64,000 nt of DNA, from assembly GCF_038396675.1 (NCBI RefSeq), contig NC_088934.1, forward strand, positions 3,979,501 to 4,043,500, given 5' to 3'. A program made the position numbers and the translations under genes. This stretch comes from Hydra vulgaris (lineage: Eukaryota > Cnidaria > Hydrozoa > Anthoathecata > Hydridae). The first letter of the stretch is position 1. Each line of letters opens with the position of its first letter. Below are positions 1 through 10,001 of the stretch, piece by piece. Under the pieces are notes generated by a model that saw nothing but the letters and a program-made list of their open reading frames with translations, was not told the origin of the DNA and made no database searches.

Positions 1-21
1 GCTACAGTTTAATAAGTTTGG

Positions 22-67
22 TTTTGACACCACGACGTTAATTGTTTTGACACCATGACGTTAATTG
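22..67. repeat. Two tandem 23-bp units at window edge
   Basis: Two adjacent units of TTTTGACACCAYGACGTTAATTG differ at one base, and a third partial unit follows. The TTTTGA-ACATGAC style recalls the repeats inside the terminal repeats of the mariner-like element at 51790-55554, so this may be the tip of a related element cut off by the window edge. That link is inference. Confidence 0.45.
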
Positions 68-448
68 TTTTGATTAGTTTTGTTTTGATGCAATCGAGGT
101 TAATTGAAGACAGCAAAAAAATCCCTTCTGGCGTCATTCTTCACACACCAACTTTTATTCGCATTACTTAGCATAAATAATATTTACTTGTGTGAACTTA
201 AATCTTTAAAATGACACAAATAAATTTTAGCTGTGAGAGTATTAGAGAAATATTAACCGTGACGATGAATAGTATTAATAAATATAATAAACAAATGAAA
301 ATAATATTTACTTATGCATGGTTTAATTTGTTTGTGTAAAGTTTTTATTTAATATACGTCAAGAAATAATATCTAGGTATTATTTTTTACAACATACTGA
401 ATGGCGTCTGCGGTTTTCTCGCTTAATTTGACTCAAATAATTTGACTC

Positions 449-649
449 CACTTTGTTGTTTTAGTTATTCTTGTTGATAAAAAATATTTTTACAATGTTT
501 CATTCGAATATGACAAAAACAGACTAAAGCTACATTCTTTAAGTGTTCTCAATAAAGCAATAAAATTTAATAATCTCAACAAACTATTTTTACTTCTACT
601 CCAAAAAAATCAGGAGAATATATGTTTGTTAGACTGCATCAAAACATGA
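449..649 (+). other. Short ORF conserved between duplicate copies (copy A)
   Basis: An open frame of about 66 codons has a hydrophobic start, then KKYFYNV, RLKLHSLSV, NKAIKFNNLNKLF and ENICL, and ends in TGA. The copy B counterpart (47954-48136) keeps the same frame. Most differences in the core are silent: CTA/TTA, AAT/AAC, AAA/AAG, CTC/CTA and TTA/CTA against five or so replacements. This resembles coding constraint. There is no in-frame Met, so if real it would be an internal or terminal exon. I recognise no domain; it may instead be an old repeat. Confidence 0.3.
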
Positions 650-1033
650 TGATAAAAAAATGGTGGTTTTCCATATTGGCCTTATAGTTGATGTCCTTTA
701 TGTATATCTATCATTAAATTTGAAATAGCAAATAGTTCAAATTAAAGGTCGCTTATTCTAACTTATAATTTATTTAAACTATCTTTAAGTTTTTATTTAT
801 AAATATTTTCAGGGGAAATTGACATTTGTTTAGCAGCCAAGTCACGCCTTGTCTTTGAAATGATTTTGTTGATTAAAAATCATCAGTAAATATTTATGAA
901 GTTGAAAATTTGCAATTCCTACTGATACATTGTCATATTTGCCACTTAATTCATACTTATTGTCTTATTTGTTTCTCTTAGTTACCTCTTAGTTTATTTT
1001 TATTCATACCTCTTAGTGTATTGCTAAGCACTT

Positions 1034-1082
1034 GTGTGTGTGTTGATAATCTAAAGTTTAAAGTCTAAATTATCAACACACT
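1034..1082. repeat. Small imperfect hairpin
   Basis: GTGTGTTGATAATCTA and its near complement ending TTATCAACACAC face each other over about 16 bases. The same hairpin lies in copy B near 48500-48545, so it predates the duplication. Confidence 0.5.
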
Positions 1083-1157
1083 TGATCTTAAAACTATTTG
1101 GTAGACTATGAGAGGTTTGGAGTTACATAAAAATCTGAACATTTCTGCTCGCCTCTA

Positions 1158-1230
1158 CCCAGTGGGCATATAACATTAATGTCTTAAGGACGTCCTACGG
1201 ACTTGTAACGTCTTTATGTCGTCGTATGGT
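1158..1230. repeat. CCCAGTGGGCA / GACGTC-rich repeat, copy 1
   Basis: The block opens with the palindromic CCCAGTGGGCA and continues with repeated GACGT or GACGTCC words. Related blocks are at 48620 (the duplicate copy) and 16318. It looks like a small dispersed repeat inserted before the HMG-locus duplication. The parent family is not identified. Confidence 0.6.
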
Positions 1231-1402
1231 AGGTAAAAACCTTAAATTTTAGTATTAGACTGAAAAAGTCAAAGTAGCCAAAACTCACTGTATAGGTGCA
1301 GTTATAATTCATGATCCTTAACGATATGTTTAACTTATCCTAAGCCATCCAAAAAATATTTTAGGCTGAAATTGTAACCAGAAAGATAAAAATAAACACA
1401 GT

Positions 1403-1440
1403 AAACAGCAACAACAACAACAACAACAACAAAAAACAAC
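1403..1440. repeat. (CAA)n microsatellite
   Basis: A run of CAA trinucleotides with an A-rich end lies downstream of the HMG gene in copy A. Confidence 0.8.
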
Positions 1441-1570
1441 AGGTTATTATCAAATTATCTTTTATTTCAAATTTTATTATTCAAATTTTCAAAATAAATA
1501 CTAAATTTTACAAATGATAATATTAATAATACTAATAATAACAATAGCAACAATAATTAAACTTTTAATA

Positions 1571-1741
1571 CGGTTGATATATTAATAGGGTTGATATATT
1601 AATAGCTTTGATATATTAATAGGGTTGATATATTGATAGCGTTGATATATTGATAGCGTTGATATATTAATAGCGTTGATATATTAATAGGGTTGATATA
1701 TTGATAGGGTTGATATATTAATAGGGTTGATATATTGATAT
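1571..1741. repeat. Minisatellite, ~17-bp unit
   Basis: About ten head-to-tail units of GGTTGATATATTAATAG carry small variants (AATAG/GATAG and GGG/GCG). It lies in the 3' flank of HMG copy A and has no counterpart at the matching place in copy B, so it expanded after the duplication or was lost from B. Confidence 0.85.
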
Positions 1742-1937
1742 AATTCAAATAAATTGAATAATGTTAATAATAAATACGAATAAATGTCAACTAGATATAA
1801 TAGTACACACTCTATATTGATGCATATTAATTATGTTTAACAATGTAAAATAATGTAAACTGAAGTTAAAATTTTGTAATAGTTAAGTTAAAAACATATT
1901 TAAAATTTTAGTAATAAAGTTGTTCAACAAAGTTTAT

Positions 1938-2798
1938 TCATTCATAATAACCAAAACCTTTCTCAAGAGACTGAAAAAATTCTTTAAGTTCAGAGTCAAG
2001 TTCAATAACATTTTCTCTTTCTTTCATTTGATTATTTTGATTGAAATCTTCTTCGTTATTCATGTTTAAAGAGTTTTCACAGCTATGTTGTGCTTCATCT
2101 GAATAGTAATGCAGTGTAGTTGTTTCTTTGTGCGTTTGTTGATTTTCATCAAAACTGTCACTTTTATTTTTATTTGATTTAGCATTTAATTGGACATTGT
2201 AAAGGAACTTATTACTAATATTTTTTGTAAGAATTTTAGGCGAAAATGTATTTTGATTGTCGTTTGTTTCGTTCTGATAAGCTGCCAATACGCTTTGAAG
2301 GTAGCCAAAGCTTTTCAAATCTTTGTGTTCTATAATTTCACTCATGTTTAAACATTTTAAAATTTCGTATGCATTTAAATCATTACTTCTTAGTTTGGAA
2401 GCCTTATTGGAAAAACTTGATTTATTTAGTTGATTGAATTTCCTTTTTTTAAAGAAGTAATGATAATTTGGATAATCTTGCATAAATTTAGTTCGAAGAC
2501 TCTTTGCACTATGAATAAACGGCATTTTCTCAACTTCACTCATTTCTTTCCAAACTTTCCCTAACAGTCTGCTTATTTCAGTGTTAGTTAGATTAGGGTT
2601 TTCACTTGCATACATTTTCCTTACAGATTTTGCCCAAAGCAAAAATGAGTTCATTGGACGTTTCGCAATTTTCTCTCTCGGAAACTTTTCTGCGCATCTT
2701 TTTTTAAAAAGGTTTTCTATAAAAGAATCTTCATAGATAGAATCTTCTATTAAAGAATCACATAACGTGTTTTGTTCTACAAACCTTGGAAGTTCCAT
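1938..2798 (-). CDS. Sox-like HMG-box protein, copy A
   Basis: A single-exon frame encodes about 286 aa from the ATG at 2798 (first residues MELPRFVEQ). The frame stays open upstream to 2894 but without an ATG; a TTACAG splice-acceptor-like site there leaves room for an upstream exon. One HMG box spans residues 46-120 and carries the Sox-type RPMNSFLLW signature at its start, ISRLLG and a conserved KVWK helix, and ends YPNYHYFFKKRK, comparable to the Sox YPDYKY end. HMG boxes of this type bind and bend AT-rich DNA in the nucleus, so the likely role is transcription factor. The C-terminal half is polar, Asn/Gln-rich and acidic near its end (ELDSELKEFF) with no known domain. The box is divergent, so a Sox subgroup cannot be assigned. 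A paralogue lies at 49605-50387. Confidence 0.85.
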   Translation of the reverse strand: MELPRFVEQNTLCDSLIEDSIYEDSFIENLFKKRCAEKFPREKIAKRPMNSFLLWAKSVRKMYASENPNLTNTEISRLLGKVWKEMSEVEKMPFIHSAKSLRTKFMQDYPNYHYFFKKRKFNQLNKSSFSNKASKLRSNDLNAYEILKCLNMSEIIEHKDLKSFGYLQSVLAAYQNETNDNQNTFSPKILTKNISNKFLYNVQLNAKSNKNKSDSFDENQQTHKETTTLHYYSDEAQHSCENSLNMNNEEDFNQNNQMKERENVIELDSELKEFFQSLEKGFGYYE

Positions 2799-2894
2799 TT
2801 TCAAAAGTTTAGCATCTACGTTTTGAGCTGTAAGTGATTTGATTTGAGTTTTGCTTAACGACAAAACTAAACTTAATATTATTTTGGATCTCAC

Positions 2895-3384
2895 AAGGCT
2901 TAATACAAGTCAACAAATGTGAGTTAATTCAACTTTTGTTTATTCGTTTTGTCGCCCAACTACTTTAATGCAGACTGGTAATTGTTCAATAAATGACTTC
3001 TAAGAAATTTTTATTTACAAACTCGCTTATTGCTAAACATTCTAAATTGCTAAAGAAGCAGATAGTTTTTTATCCGTGAATCAGTGCTATATTGCAATTT
3101 ACGTTTGAATTGCAAAATAATATATAATTGAAAATAAACAAAGTTTACTATCATATCTTTTTTTTTAAATAAAAATTAGTTTTATGAGTTTAAGGCAAAA
3201 CCAAATAAACGTCATCTTTAGAATAAATCAATGTTTTTGTGCTATTGCGCGATGATGACATAATTAAGCATTTTTAAGGTATTAATAGCATGAAGTATGT
3301 TTATTTAGTATAATTATAAGTATGTTGATTATTGATTAAACGGATTCTTGCTTAAATATAGACTTTTTTTAGCTCATTATGTCT
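2895..3384. other. 5' flank of HMG copy A
   Basis: There is no gene here. The sequence aligns with the 5' flank of copy B (about 50445-51000), including GTCAACAAATGTGAGTTAAT and a TTTAATGCAGACTGG stretch. These conserved blocks are the places to look for promoter elements. I see no firm core promoter motif. Confidence 0.5.
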
Positions 3385-3388
3385 TTAA

Positions 3389-5765
3389 GGTGGTTCCTAC
3401 ATAATCAAAAGTCAAAATTTTTTCAAAAATTGATTTTTTGGCAAATTAGATATTCAAATGTAAAATTTAACGTTCTTTCTCGTGGTATATATATATTTTT
3501 AAGTTTGTTTATGCTTTTTACAATATTTACTATTTTATACAGGTAGGTATAGTTTTAGTGCCTAGCAACGGCCATAGCAACCGTTTTGTTTTTTCAATTA
3601 TTATCTTAAATGTACCTTAAAACTCAAACTAGTACATCTCTTTTGCTATTCTAATGTTGCCTTGTACGTCCAAGTTGTTAAATATTTAATGATTATAAGT
3701 TATGCTGTTGCAAAGTGCAAACAGCAGGCAGGCTTTTTTATAATAATTTTTTTACTTTTTACTGTTTTCTAATGTGCTTGTTAAAATTATTTATCATTTT
3801 ACTTAGATTGTAGTATAATAATAAAGATTTAATACGGGAAACCTTCGAAATAACAAAAGAAAGTCATCAAGAAAGGGTGTTGGTGATCGTGGTTGTAAAA
3901 AACCTGTAGATATTGTAAATAATAAATGTGGTATCAATGGAAATAAAAAAAATGTAAATATTGAAAATATCACTAAAAAAATTTTTAAATTTTAAAATAC
4001 TTATGGAAATGATAGCAGTAGGAAACAAGTGTCAAGAATGTGGGGAAGCTAATGTCACAATATCTAATAGTTTGGATGATAGACGGGGATTTTCTCATAA
4101 AATTGTTTACTTTTGTAAAAAATGTAAAAATAAAAGTCACAAGTATACTTCACCTTTTAGTGCTTCTGAAAAAATGTATGGTTGTAAGCCAAGTGAAATT
4201 AATGTTCGATTGGTTATGGCTTTTCGAGAAATTGGTAAAGGGCACGAATCGATTAAAACATTTGCACGATGTATGAATATGCACTCAATATCTAATACTG
4301 CCTTTAGAAATATTAATAATAAGTTATTTTCTGCATATGAAAATTCTGCACTAGAAAGTATGCAAAATGCTGCAAATGAAGCAAAAATGGAAGAAATTGT
4401 CCCAGGTATACATTCTTGTCGTGTATCGATTGATGGAACTTGGCAAAAAAGAGGACACTCCTCGTTGAACGGTGTAGCGACAGCAGTAAGCAAAGGAAAG
4501 TGTTTGGATGTTATTGTTTTATCAAAACATTGTAGACAGTGTATAATATGGGGTGGAAAAAAAGTGACAACAGAATACACAAATTGGAAAGTTGCACATA
4601 ATTGTAAAATTAACCATCAAAAGTCATCAGTAGCAATGGAATCCTCAGGTGCTATTGATATATTTTAGCAATCTGTAAGTCGAAATAAACTAGTTTATAA
4701 TGAGTATCTTGGAGATGGAGACACAGCTTCTTACGAAGAAGTTGTTAACTCCAAACCCTACAAAGCACAGTTTGGTATTACACCTGTTAAATAAATCTTG
4801 TCAAAGATTTTCCAAGACCTTTCAAATGATGACCTTCTCCGCAAGTGCATTTATGGAGAAACTCAAAATGCTAACGAGTCCCTGAATAATATTATCTGGA
4901 TGAAATGTCCCAAGCAAGTCTTTGTAGAAAGATCAATTCTACAGTTAGGTGCTACAGTGCTATTCTTCAAAAACAGTGCTATTCTTCAATTTAACGAAGT
5001 TCAATTTGGACTTGTTAAAGTGTATGAAAAACTTGGAATACAGACCGGTGTCTGTTTTAATAATATATCTGAAAAAATGAACCAATGCAGCATCCAAAAT
5101 TTACTTATTAAAACATCAGATAAGACTAAAGCAAAAAGAAAAAAACTAAAAGCCATCAAGAAGGGTTTATTGGATAAAGACTTACATAAAGAGGGAGGAG
5201 AAACTTATTTAAAAGGAGGATTTTAGTTTCAAAAACAAATTTTTTTTCTTTTTTTTTAATTTTCTACCATATCGTTTTTCAAGAAAATTGTCTCACGAAA
5301 AACATCATAACTTTTAAATTAATAATGATAACTACTTGAAATTTTCAGGGCTTATTCATCCAGTGTACTGCTAGTGCCTGAGTTTTTTTCAAATAAATTT
5401 ATTTTTTGTAAGTCGTAGTTAGAAAACTAAGATCGGAGGCCAAATAGCAGATTTTTCGAAAATACAGTTGTTTTGAAGCATAACTTTTAGTAGAAACAAG
5501 ATCTTTTAATAAAAAAAACTCACGCACTAGATACAGTTAGCACGCACAAGTATACCAAGTTTGAAAGTAAAATAAGCTTTTACTCATGAGTAATTGTGTT
5601 TCTAGTAAACTCTATTTTTTGGGGTTATTTATAGGCCTATATGTGATCATCAATATATTTTAGGAGTTCGAAAATATATTTTTTTTACACATTCTGGACC
5701 TACTTTAGAAAAAATTAATGGTTCATGAATAAAAAGAAACTTTTTTTGATTACGTAGGAACCACC
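3389..5765. mobile_element. Kolobok-like DNA transposon 1 (TTAA target, GGTGG ends)
   Basis: The 2377-bp element is flanked by TTAA at 3385-3388 and 5766-5769. Its inverted ends begin GGTGGTTCCTACATAATC on the left and GGTGGTTCCTACGTAATC on the right, about 22 bp with one mismatch. Inside is a broken transposase gene on the plus strand. TTAA target duplications are typical of Kolobok and piggyBac elements. The protein belongs to the group usually annotated as Mutator-like transposase domain and is unlike piggyBac, hence the Kolobok-like label. Two relatives with the same target and GGTGG terminus lie at 45912 and 53460. Confidence 0.8.
3961..5226 (+). pseudogene. Transposase pseudogene of Kolobok-like element 1
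   Basis: The N-terminal part (3961-4668; first in-frame ATG at 4003) has paired cysteines CQEC and CKKC for a zinc ribbon, then FREIGKG, RCMNMHS and SIDGTWQKRG, in which the Asp is the likely first catalytic residue. The frame hits TAG at 4666, resumes with YNEYLGDGDTAS (second acidic cluster), then stops again near 4790. It continues as a C-terminal block (4798-5226) with NANESLNNIIW, the probable catalytic Glu region, and a basic tail ending in a glycine-rich stretch. Compared with the usual layout, sequence between GDGD and the NE block is missing. The gene has two stops and an internal deletion, so it is not functional. Family recognition is from memory. Confidence 0.8.
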
Positions 5766-5883
5766 TTAATGCAACAAGTTTTCCAGTAATTTAGGTATTG
5801 CGTCGGATTTCTTGACATACTAAACAAAACCAACCATTTGTTGCTTTCAGGTTTCTCAATCATTTTTTCAACTTTATTCTGCT

Positions 5884-5935
5884 GTTTTATTATTTTTTTC
5901 TTTTTCTTTCACGAAAAAGAAAAAAATAATAAAAC
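5884..5935. repeat. Perfect 23-bp hairpin
   Basis: Arms 5884-5906 and 5913-5935 are exact reverse complements around the 6-base loop TTTCAC. The sequence is low complexity (polypyrimidine/polypurine), lies about 115 bp beyond element 1, and has no protein context. Confidence 0.8.
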
Positions 5936-6357
5936 GTTTTTATATATACAGGGAAATTTTTATATATTTTTTTGGTAGATTAGGTTAGAAGTTTGAAATT
6001 TTCAAACTAATTCCATGAAAGCAGTAACGTATGGCTTCTATGATTTCAATCACCTATGATACTCAAATCATATGTAAAAAAAATGTTGTTTTGTAAATTT
6101 TGCTAAATTTTTTGTTGAGTTCAAAGGGAGGTAAGAAGAATTTCAAATTTTTTTGGGTGATTTTTAAAATACCAAGTTAAAACATTATTTTGTGCAAAAA
6201 TAATTACGTATTTCAGTGGGACTGCACCTAACAGTGGAGGCCTAAACAGTAGAGAAGCATAATAAATTAAAAATTTAAGCCCGTATTAGATAAAAGAATA
6301 TAAGTGCATTAAAGATAAATATGTCGCATGGGTGTATCATAGATATGTGTTGTATGG

Positions 6358-6361
<4 letters not shown>

Positions 6362-6411
<50 letters not shown>
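6362..6411. repeat. (TA)n microsatellite
   Basis: About 25 uninterrupted TA units lie just downstream of the third cryptic minus-strand exon. Confidence 0.95.
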
Positions 6412-6417
<6 letters not shown>

Positions 6418-6460
6418 AAGATAATACTTTTGCATGAAAAATAAATATTTTGCGGCATAC

Positions 6461-7034
6461 ATTTGACTGATTACAAAAATCGGTATTAAAATTTGAATCT
6501 TCAGAAGCTGTGTGAAGTGGCTGAATTAAAAAGAAAATTTGGATGATAAATTCTTTAAAAAAATATGAAACCATAAAAACTAAACATAAAAAGATATAAA
6601 CATACCTATTAACATAGTTTTGCATTTTACGTGTACATAAACTAAAAGCAGTCGTTGTCTATTTAAACCATGGACTGGGTTGAAATAAGTTTGTATAAAA
6701 TTTATTGATTGTTTTTTACTTTTCATTTCAGAAACAAACTTTAAAGTTTCTTTCAGGACATCATAACTTGTCACACACTGCAAAACTAAAACATAATCAT
6801 ATATATATATGTTCACAAAATAAAGCTTTGTATTGTAGTTATTAAACAATACTATCAAATTATGGTGATTCAAATTTACCTTTATCATATTATCGTCAAT
6901 TATAACCATTAATTCAACTCTGTAACGAATTTTGAGTTTTTCGAATTCTTCAAGATTCCATCCAACAACATCATCAACATGAACAATTGATATTGATTTA
7001 TCAGATATCAATAACAGTTCAAAATTATCATCAA
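6461..7034 (-). CDS. Unrecognised gene: three spliced exons (partial)
   Basis: Three minus-strand exon candidates fit together in phase. Exon 1 is 7034-6880: an AG acceptor precedes DDNFELLLISDK, and GWNLEEFEKLKIRYRVELM leads to the strong donor AAG|GTAAAT. Exon 2 is 6777-6631 (49 codons): it follows TTTTGCAG, includes SYDVLKETLKFVSEM and QTYFNPVHGLNRQRLLLV, and ends at CAC|GTAAAA. Exon 3 is 6520-6461 (20 codons): it follows the pyrimidine-rich acceptor CTTTTTAATTCAG and ends at AAT|GTATGC. The introns are 102 and 110 bp and both are phase 0. Codon-level openness and matching phases argue for a real gene or a recent pseudogene. Further exons should lie upstream (above 7034) and below 6461; I could not place them. 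I recognise no domain. Confidence 0.45.
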
Positions 7035-7397
7035 CTAATTTTGATGATAAAAATAGATGTTGAAATAAACAGACGATTTAAATATGCTTTTTTTGTCATA
7101 AAATGCTTGAAATATTTACTGTTACAATATACTAATAATATCTAACTTTAGTGTAAAACAATAAAACAATACTAATTCTTTAACATATTTTGTTAAAAAC
7201 AATTCAAACTGTTTATGTACTATTATATTTAAATATTTACAACATAAAATCGACTATGACATTAAAACAAAATTGTCATTAAACTAAAATGATGGACTCA
7301 TTACACAGTCATTGAGCGTCAATCCTTAAATATAATATTTGCAAAGACTCATTACCATTATTAAAACAAATACTGTATTTGATACGAAGACCACGTA

Positions 7398-7547
7398 AAT
7401 TGGCATAGGTATCTATACTCTGTCAAATATCATTGTGACTGGTGTAAATAAATGCATTAAATTTCATTGATATGTTCAATAAATTTATTTACGATCTTCA
7501 CACCAGTCACAATGTTATTAGACAGAGTATAGATACCTATACCAATT
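7398..7547. repeat. Inverted-repeat element, ~47-bp arms
   Basis: Arms 7398-7444 and 7501-7547 match as reverse complements with a few mismatches (shared ATAGGTATCTATACTCTGTC and CATTGTGACTGGTG) around a loop of about 56 bases. This is a small foldback MITE-like structure with no coding capacity. Confidence 0.7.
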
Positions 7548-9640
7548 AAACTAGAACGATAAGGATGAACAATTACCATGCTACGATTGACAAATTACAT
7601 CTTTTTTATTAAACTATTTTTTTATTATTAAATTAAAGCTTTTTGACAATTACCACGCCCTGACAGACAAAAATCATGCTTTGAGAAACATCGCATTTAC
7701 AAAAACCATTCCGTAAAATGTTTTTCCGACTTAAAAAATTCCATAAAACTTATGTCGACTAAGGGCTGGCCCTGATTTTGCCCTAACCGATCCCTTATTA
7801 GGATTTGCCCTAAACAAACCCTTATGTTTAAAATTGAATAATATAAACGAAAGTTTGTCAAAAAAATTAAGATGAGCTATCATAAATGTAATCCTGAAGG
7901 GTCCCTTAAGTCTAATTAACGCGGAAAATGGCTTGTAGTACAATATAAATATAAGTCGAATCACAACCACCAACCTAGACCAGTATTCCATAAGAAATTC
8001 ACTCTGAGTGTAGATAAGGTCTTTTAGGCAAATTATTCCTCTGTTTTATATTACAAAAACTTTTTCTAAAGCATCTTAACCAGATGGTTCCGAACATTCC
8101 TTTTTATTTATTAAGTAAACCACCCAAGAAACCCTAAAATCCAGATTTTCTTTAAGCAGAATTATTACAGGGATGAGGAGAGGTTTGAAAAATCAGTGGA
8201 AAAGGTCAAAAGTTAAAATTTTTTTTCTTTAAAATCATGCATAAACTTTATTTTCGATGATTTATACGTCTGAAACTTAGTTTTGTTAGATTGGTTAATT
8301 TAGTTTATTTTGTTTTACGCATAGTGTATACTTTTACAGATTTTATAAAAACTTTCCATCACAACCTCATTTCATGAAGTCTGGTTAGTTTTTCTTTTGC
8401 AGCCTCTTTTTTTAAAATACATAAACAATTTTTTTAAATACAACAATGTTTTAATCAGAAACAGTTCATTAAATAAAAACAAAAAAACATTAGCGACGCA
8501 TTACAGAAATGCAATTTAAAGAATTACTATGAAGTAGTATTAGAATTAACTACGAAGTTAGCATTGTTTACAATATCCCCAGCCGGCAGAACTGAAATTA
8601 AGACAAGTTCGGACACGTTATTGTCACGATACAGGCGTAAACCAAAAACACGTTTATTTCACGGGCTGTTTTACTCGAGTTTAACACGTGTTTTATGAAG
8701 TTTTAAAGTCTTATTTAAATGTCGCGTGCTTTTATCACTGGTTTCACGTTCCTTACGGAAATTTATTATGATATAAAATAACGTTTCCGAAACAGCGAAA
8801 CCATTATTATTTAGGTAGTGTTTTTGGTAAATAGTTAAGGTGGATAAATAGTAAAGGTTGGTTAGTCAGCCAATCATATTTTAGGGTCGTGCGACAGTTG
8901 TCGTAGAAAAGACAAAATTTGTCGCATAACCGCATAACGCATGTTTTCATATGATCGCGCAACCGTCTTGCGACAGTCGTGCGACCATTTTAAATATATG
9001 GAAACCAACCCTAATTTTATATTACACCGACAACGTATTAATCGATGGACGTTTAACTCATTGTTTAAAAGCCAAGATATAAGATATAAAATAACATAAA
9101 GCAACAATAGCAATAAATAACAGTAGCAAAGCAATAGGAAACATTTGCGTCGCATGAAAACACTTTTATATAATTATACTAGTCTGGGGTAAGTCTGAAA
9201 TTTTTTCTATGGCGAGCTGTTTCTGGCGAAGGTGGACGCGCAACTTTATGTGTACGTACTTGACCATTAAGGCGCCTATGTGACCAACAACTCGTTGGGT
9301 CTGGTATAAAAAACCTATCCACGGTTATGCCAAAAATCCGGCCCAAAAATCTAAAACGCGGCTCGACCCAACCTTAAAGCCAACTTTTCTTATATTTACT
9401 AAGAGTCTTTGCAAAAGAATTACATTTGTTCACCTTTTTATTGGATAAAAGTTTACAGATTTTTCAAAAAATTTTTCAAAAGATTTTTCAAAAAATATTC
9501 ATAAATCTGTTTTTAGAATGTTTTTTACTTACTACTTCCTTTTACATATAATGTAAAAGGAAGAAGTTAGTAATAAAAATTCTTTAGAGTGTCCAAATCA
9601 TAAAATTGTACGGTTTTTATTTTGCATTATACAGGAAGCG
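7548..9640. other. Gene-less stretch, 2.1 kb
   Basis: I see no supportable gene. Notable details are a TCGTGCGAC-rich patch at about 8883-8995 with repeated GCGACAGT words, a perfect 13-bp hairpin CTTCCTTTTACAT/ATGTAAAAGGAAG near 9536-9564, and a GC-richer patch at 9220-9400 that partly mirrors 10800-10920 (ACCCAACCTTAAA against TTTAAGGTTG). The last pair may be the ends of an element enclosing the ORFs at 9.6-10.7 kb. Confidence 0.4.
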
Positions 9641-9967
9641 ATGAGATACTTACTGAAACCAGTATGTAAGTGTGTGGGTTCTATACAAAACTTACAAAAT
9701 TATTCTAATTGTATTATCCAGGAAGTACTGAAACCAACAAAAAAAAAAGAAATTTGTTTAGAATACAACAGAGACCAAATTAAGCCTACCATTCACATAT
9801 TTTGTGTATTCTCTGAGAATTCTGTAACCTTAACACAGCAACGTCGAAACAAGCATATTTTCAAACAATGGCTAAAAAGAAAGCAACTACGAGTTGGAGA
9901 CTGTGACGTTAATGCAGCTTCTGATGGCCAGAGTGATAATAATAACAATGCAAATAAATTGTCTTAA
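9641..9967 (+). CDS. Hypothetical ORF, 108 codons
   Basis: The frame starts with ATG (MRYLLKPVCKC) and ends with an Asn-rich tail before TAA. It lies 34 bp upstream of, and on the same strand as, an Ulp1-like fragment, with a CVFSENSVTL stretch in the middle. I recognise no domain. It could be an upstream piece of the same decayed mobile-element gene or chance; codon content gives no decisive sign either way. Confidence 0.25.
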   Translation: MRYLLKPVCKCVGSIQNLQNYSNCIIQEVLKPTKKKEICLEYNRDQIKPTIHIFCVFSENSVTLTQQRRNKHIFKQWLKRKQLRVGDCDVNAASDGQSDNNNNANKLS

Positions 9968-10001
9968 TGAATCGCAAAGAATATAACGCATTGGAGTACA
10001 T

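Larger units (their letters stand above)
1..3360. repeat. Segmental duplication, copy A (HMG-box locus)
   Basis: This block aligns in the same orientation with about 47690-51000. Matching landmarks, in order, are the ACATAAATAATATTTACTTG stretch, a short conserved ORF, the CCCAGTGGGCA repeat, the HMG-box gene with its 3' flank, and the ATGATGACATAAT stretch upstream of the gene. Similarity fades near 3360, just before a mobile element begins at 3389. The left limit may lie outside the window. The copies differ by indels and by a minisatellite found only here, so the duplication is not very recent. Confidence 0.85.

Noticed and set aside
1571-1741. CRISPR-like array
   Set aside because: The units abut without unique spacers; it is an ordinary minisatellite in eukaryotic DNA.
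2799-2894. N-terminal extension of HMG copy A beginning MRSKIILSL
   Set aside because: It begins at GTG, not ATG, and eukaryotic initiation there is unlikely. The first ATG at 2798 is preferred, leaving open an upstream spliced exon.
4137-4580. 147-codon minus-strand ORF opposite the Kolobok-like transposase
   Set aside because: It is a shadow of the plus-strand gene, which carries the recognisable motifs.
7731-7991. 86-codon minus-strand ORF
   Set aside because: No motif, no splice context and no relative; composition matches surrounding AT-rich non-coding sequence.
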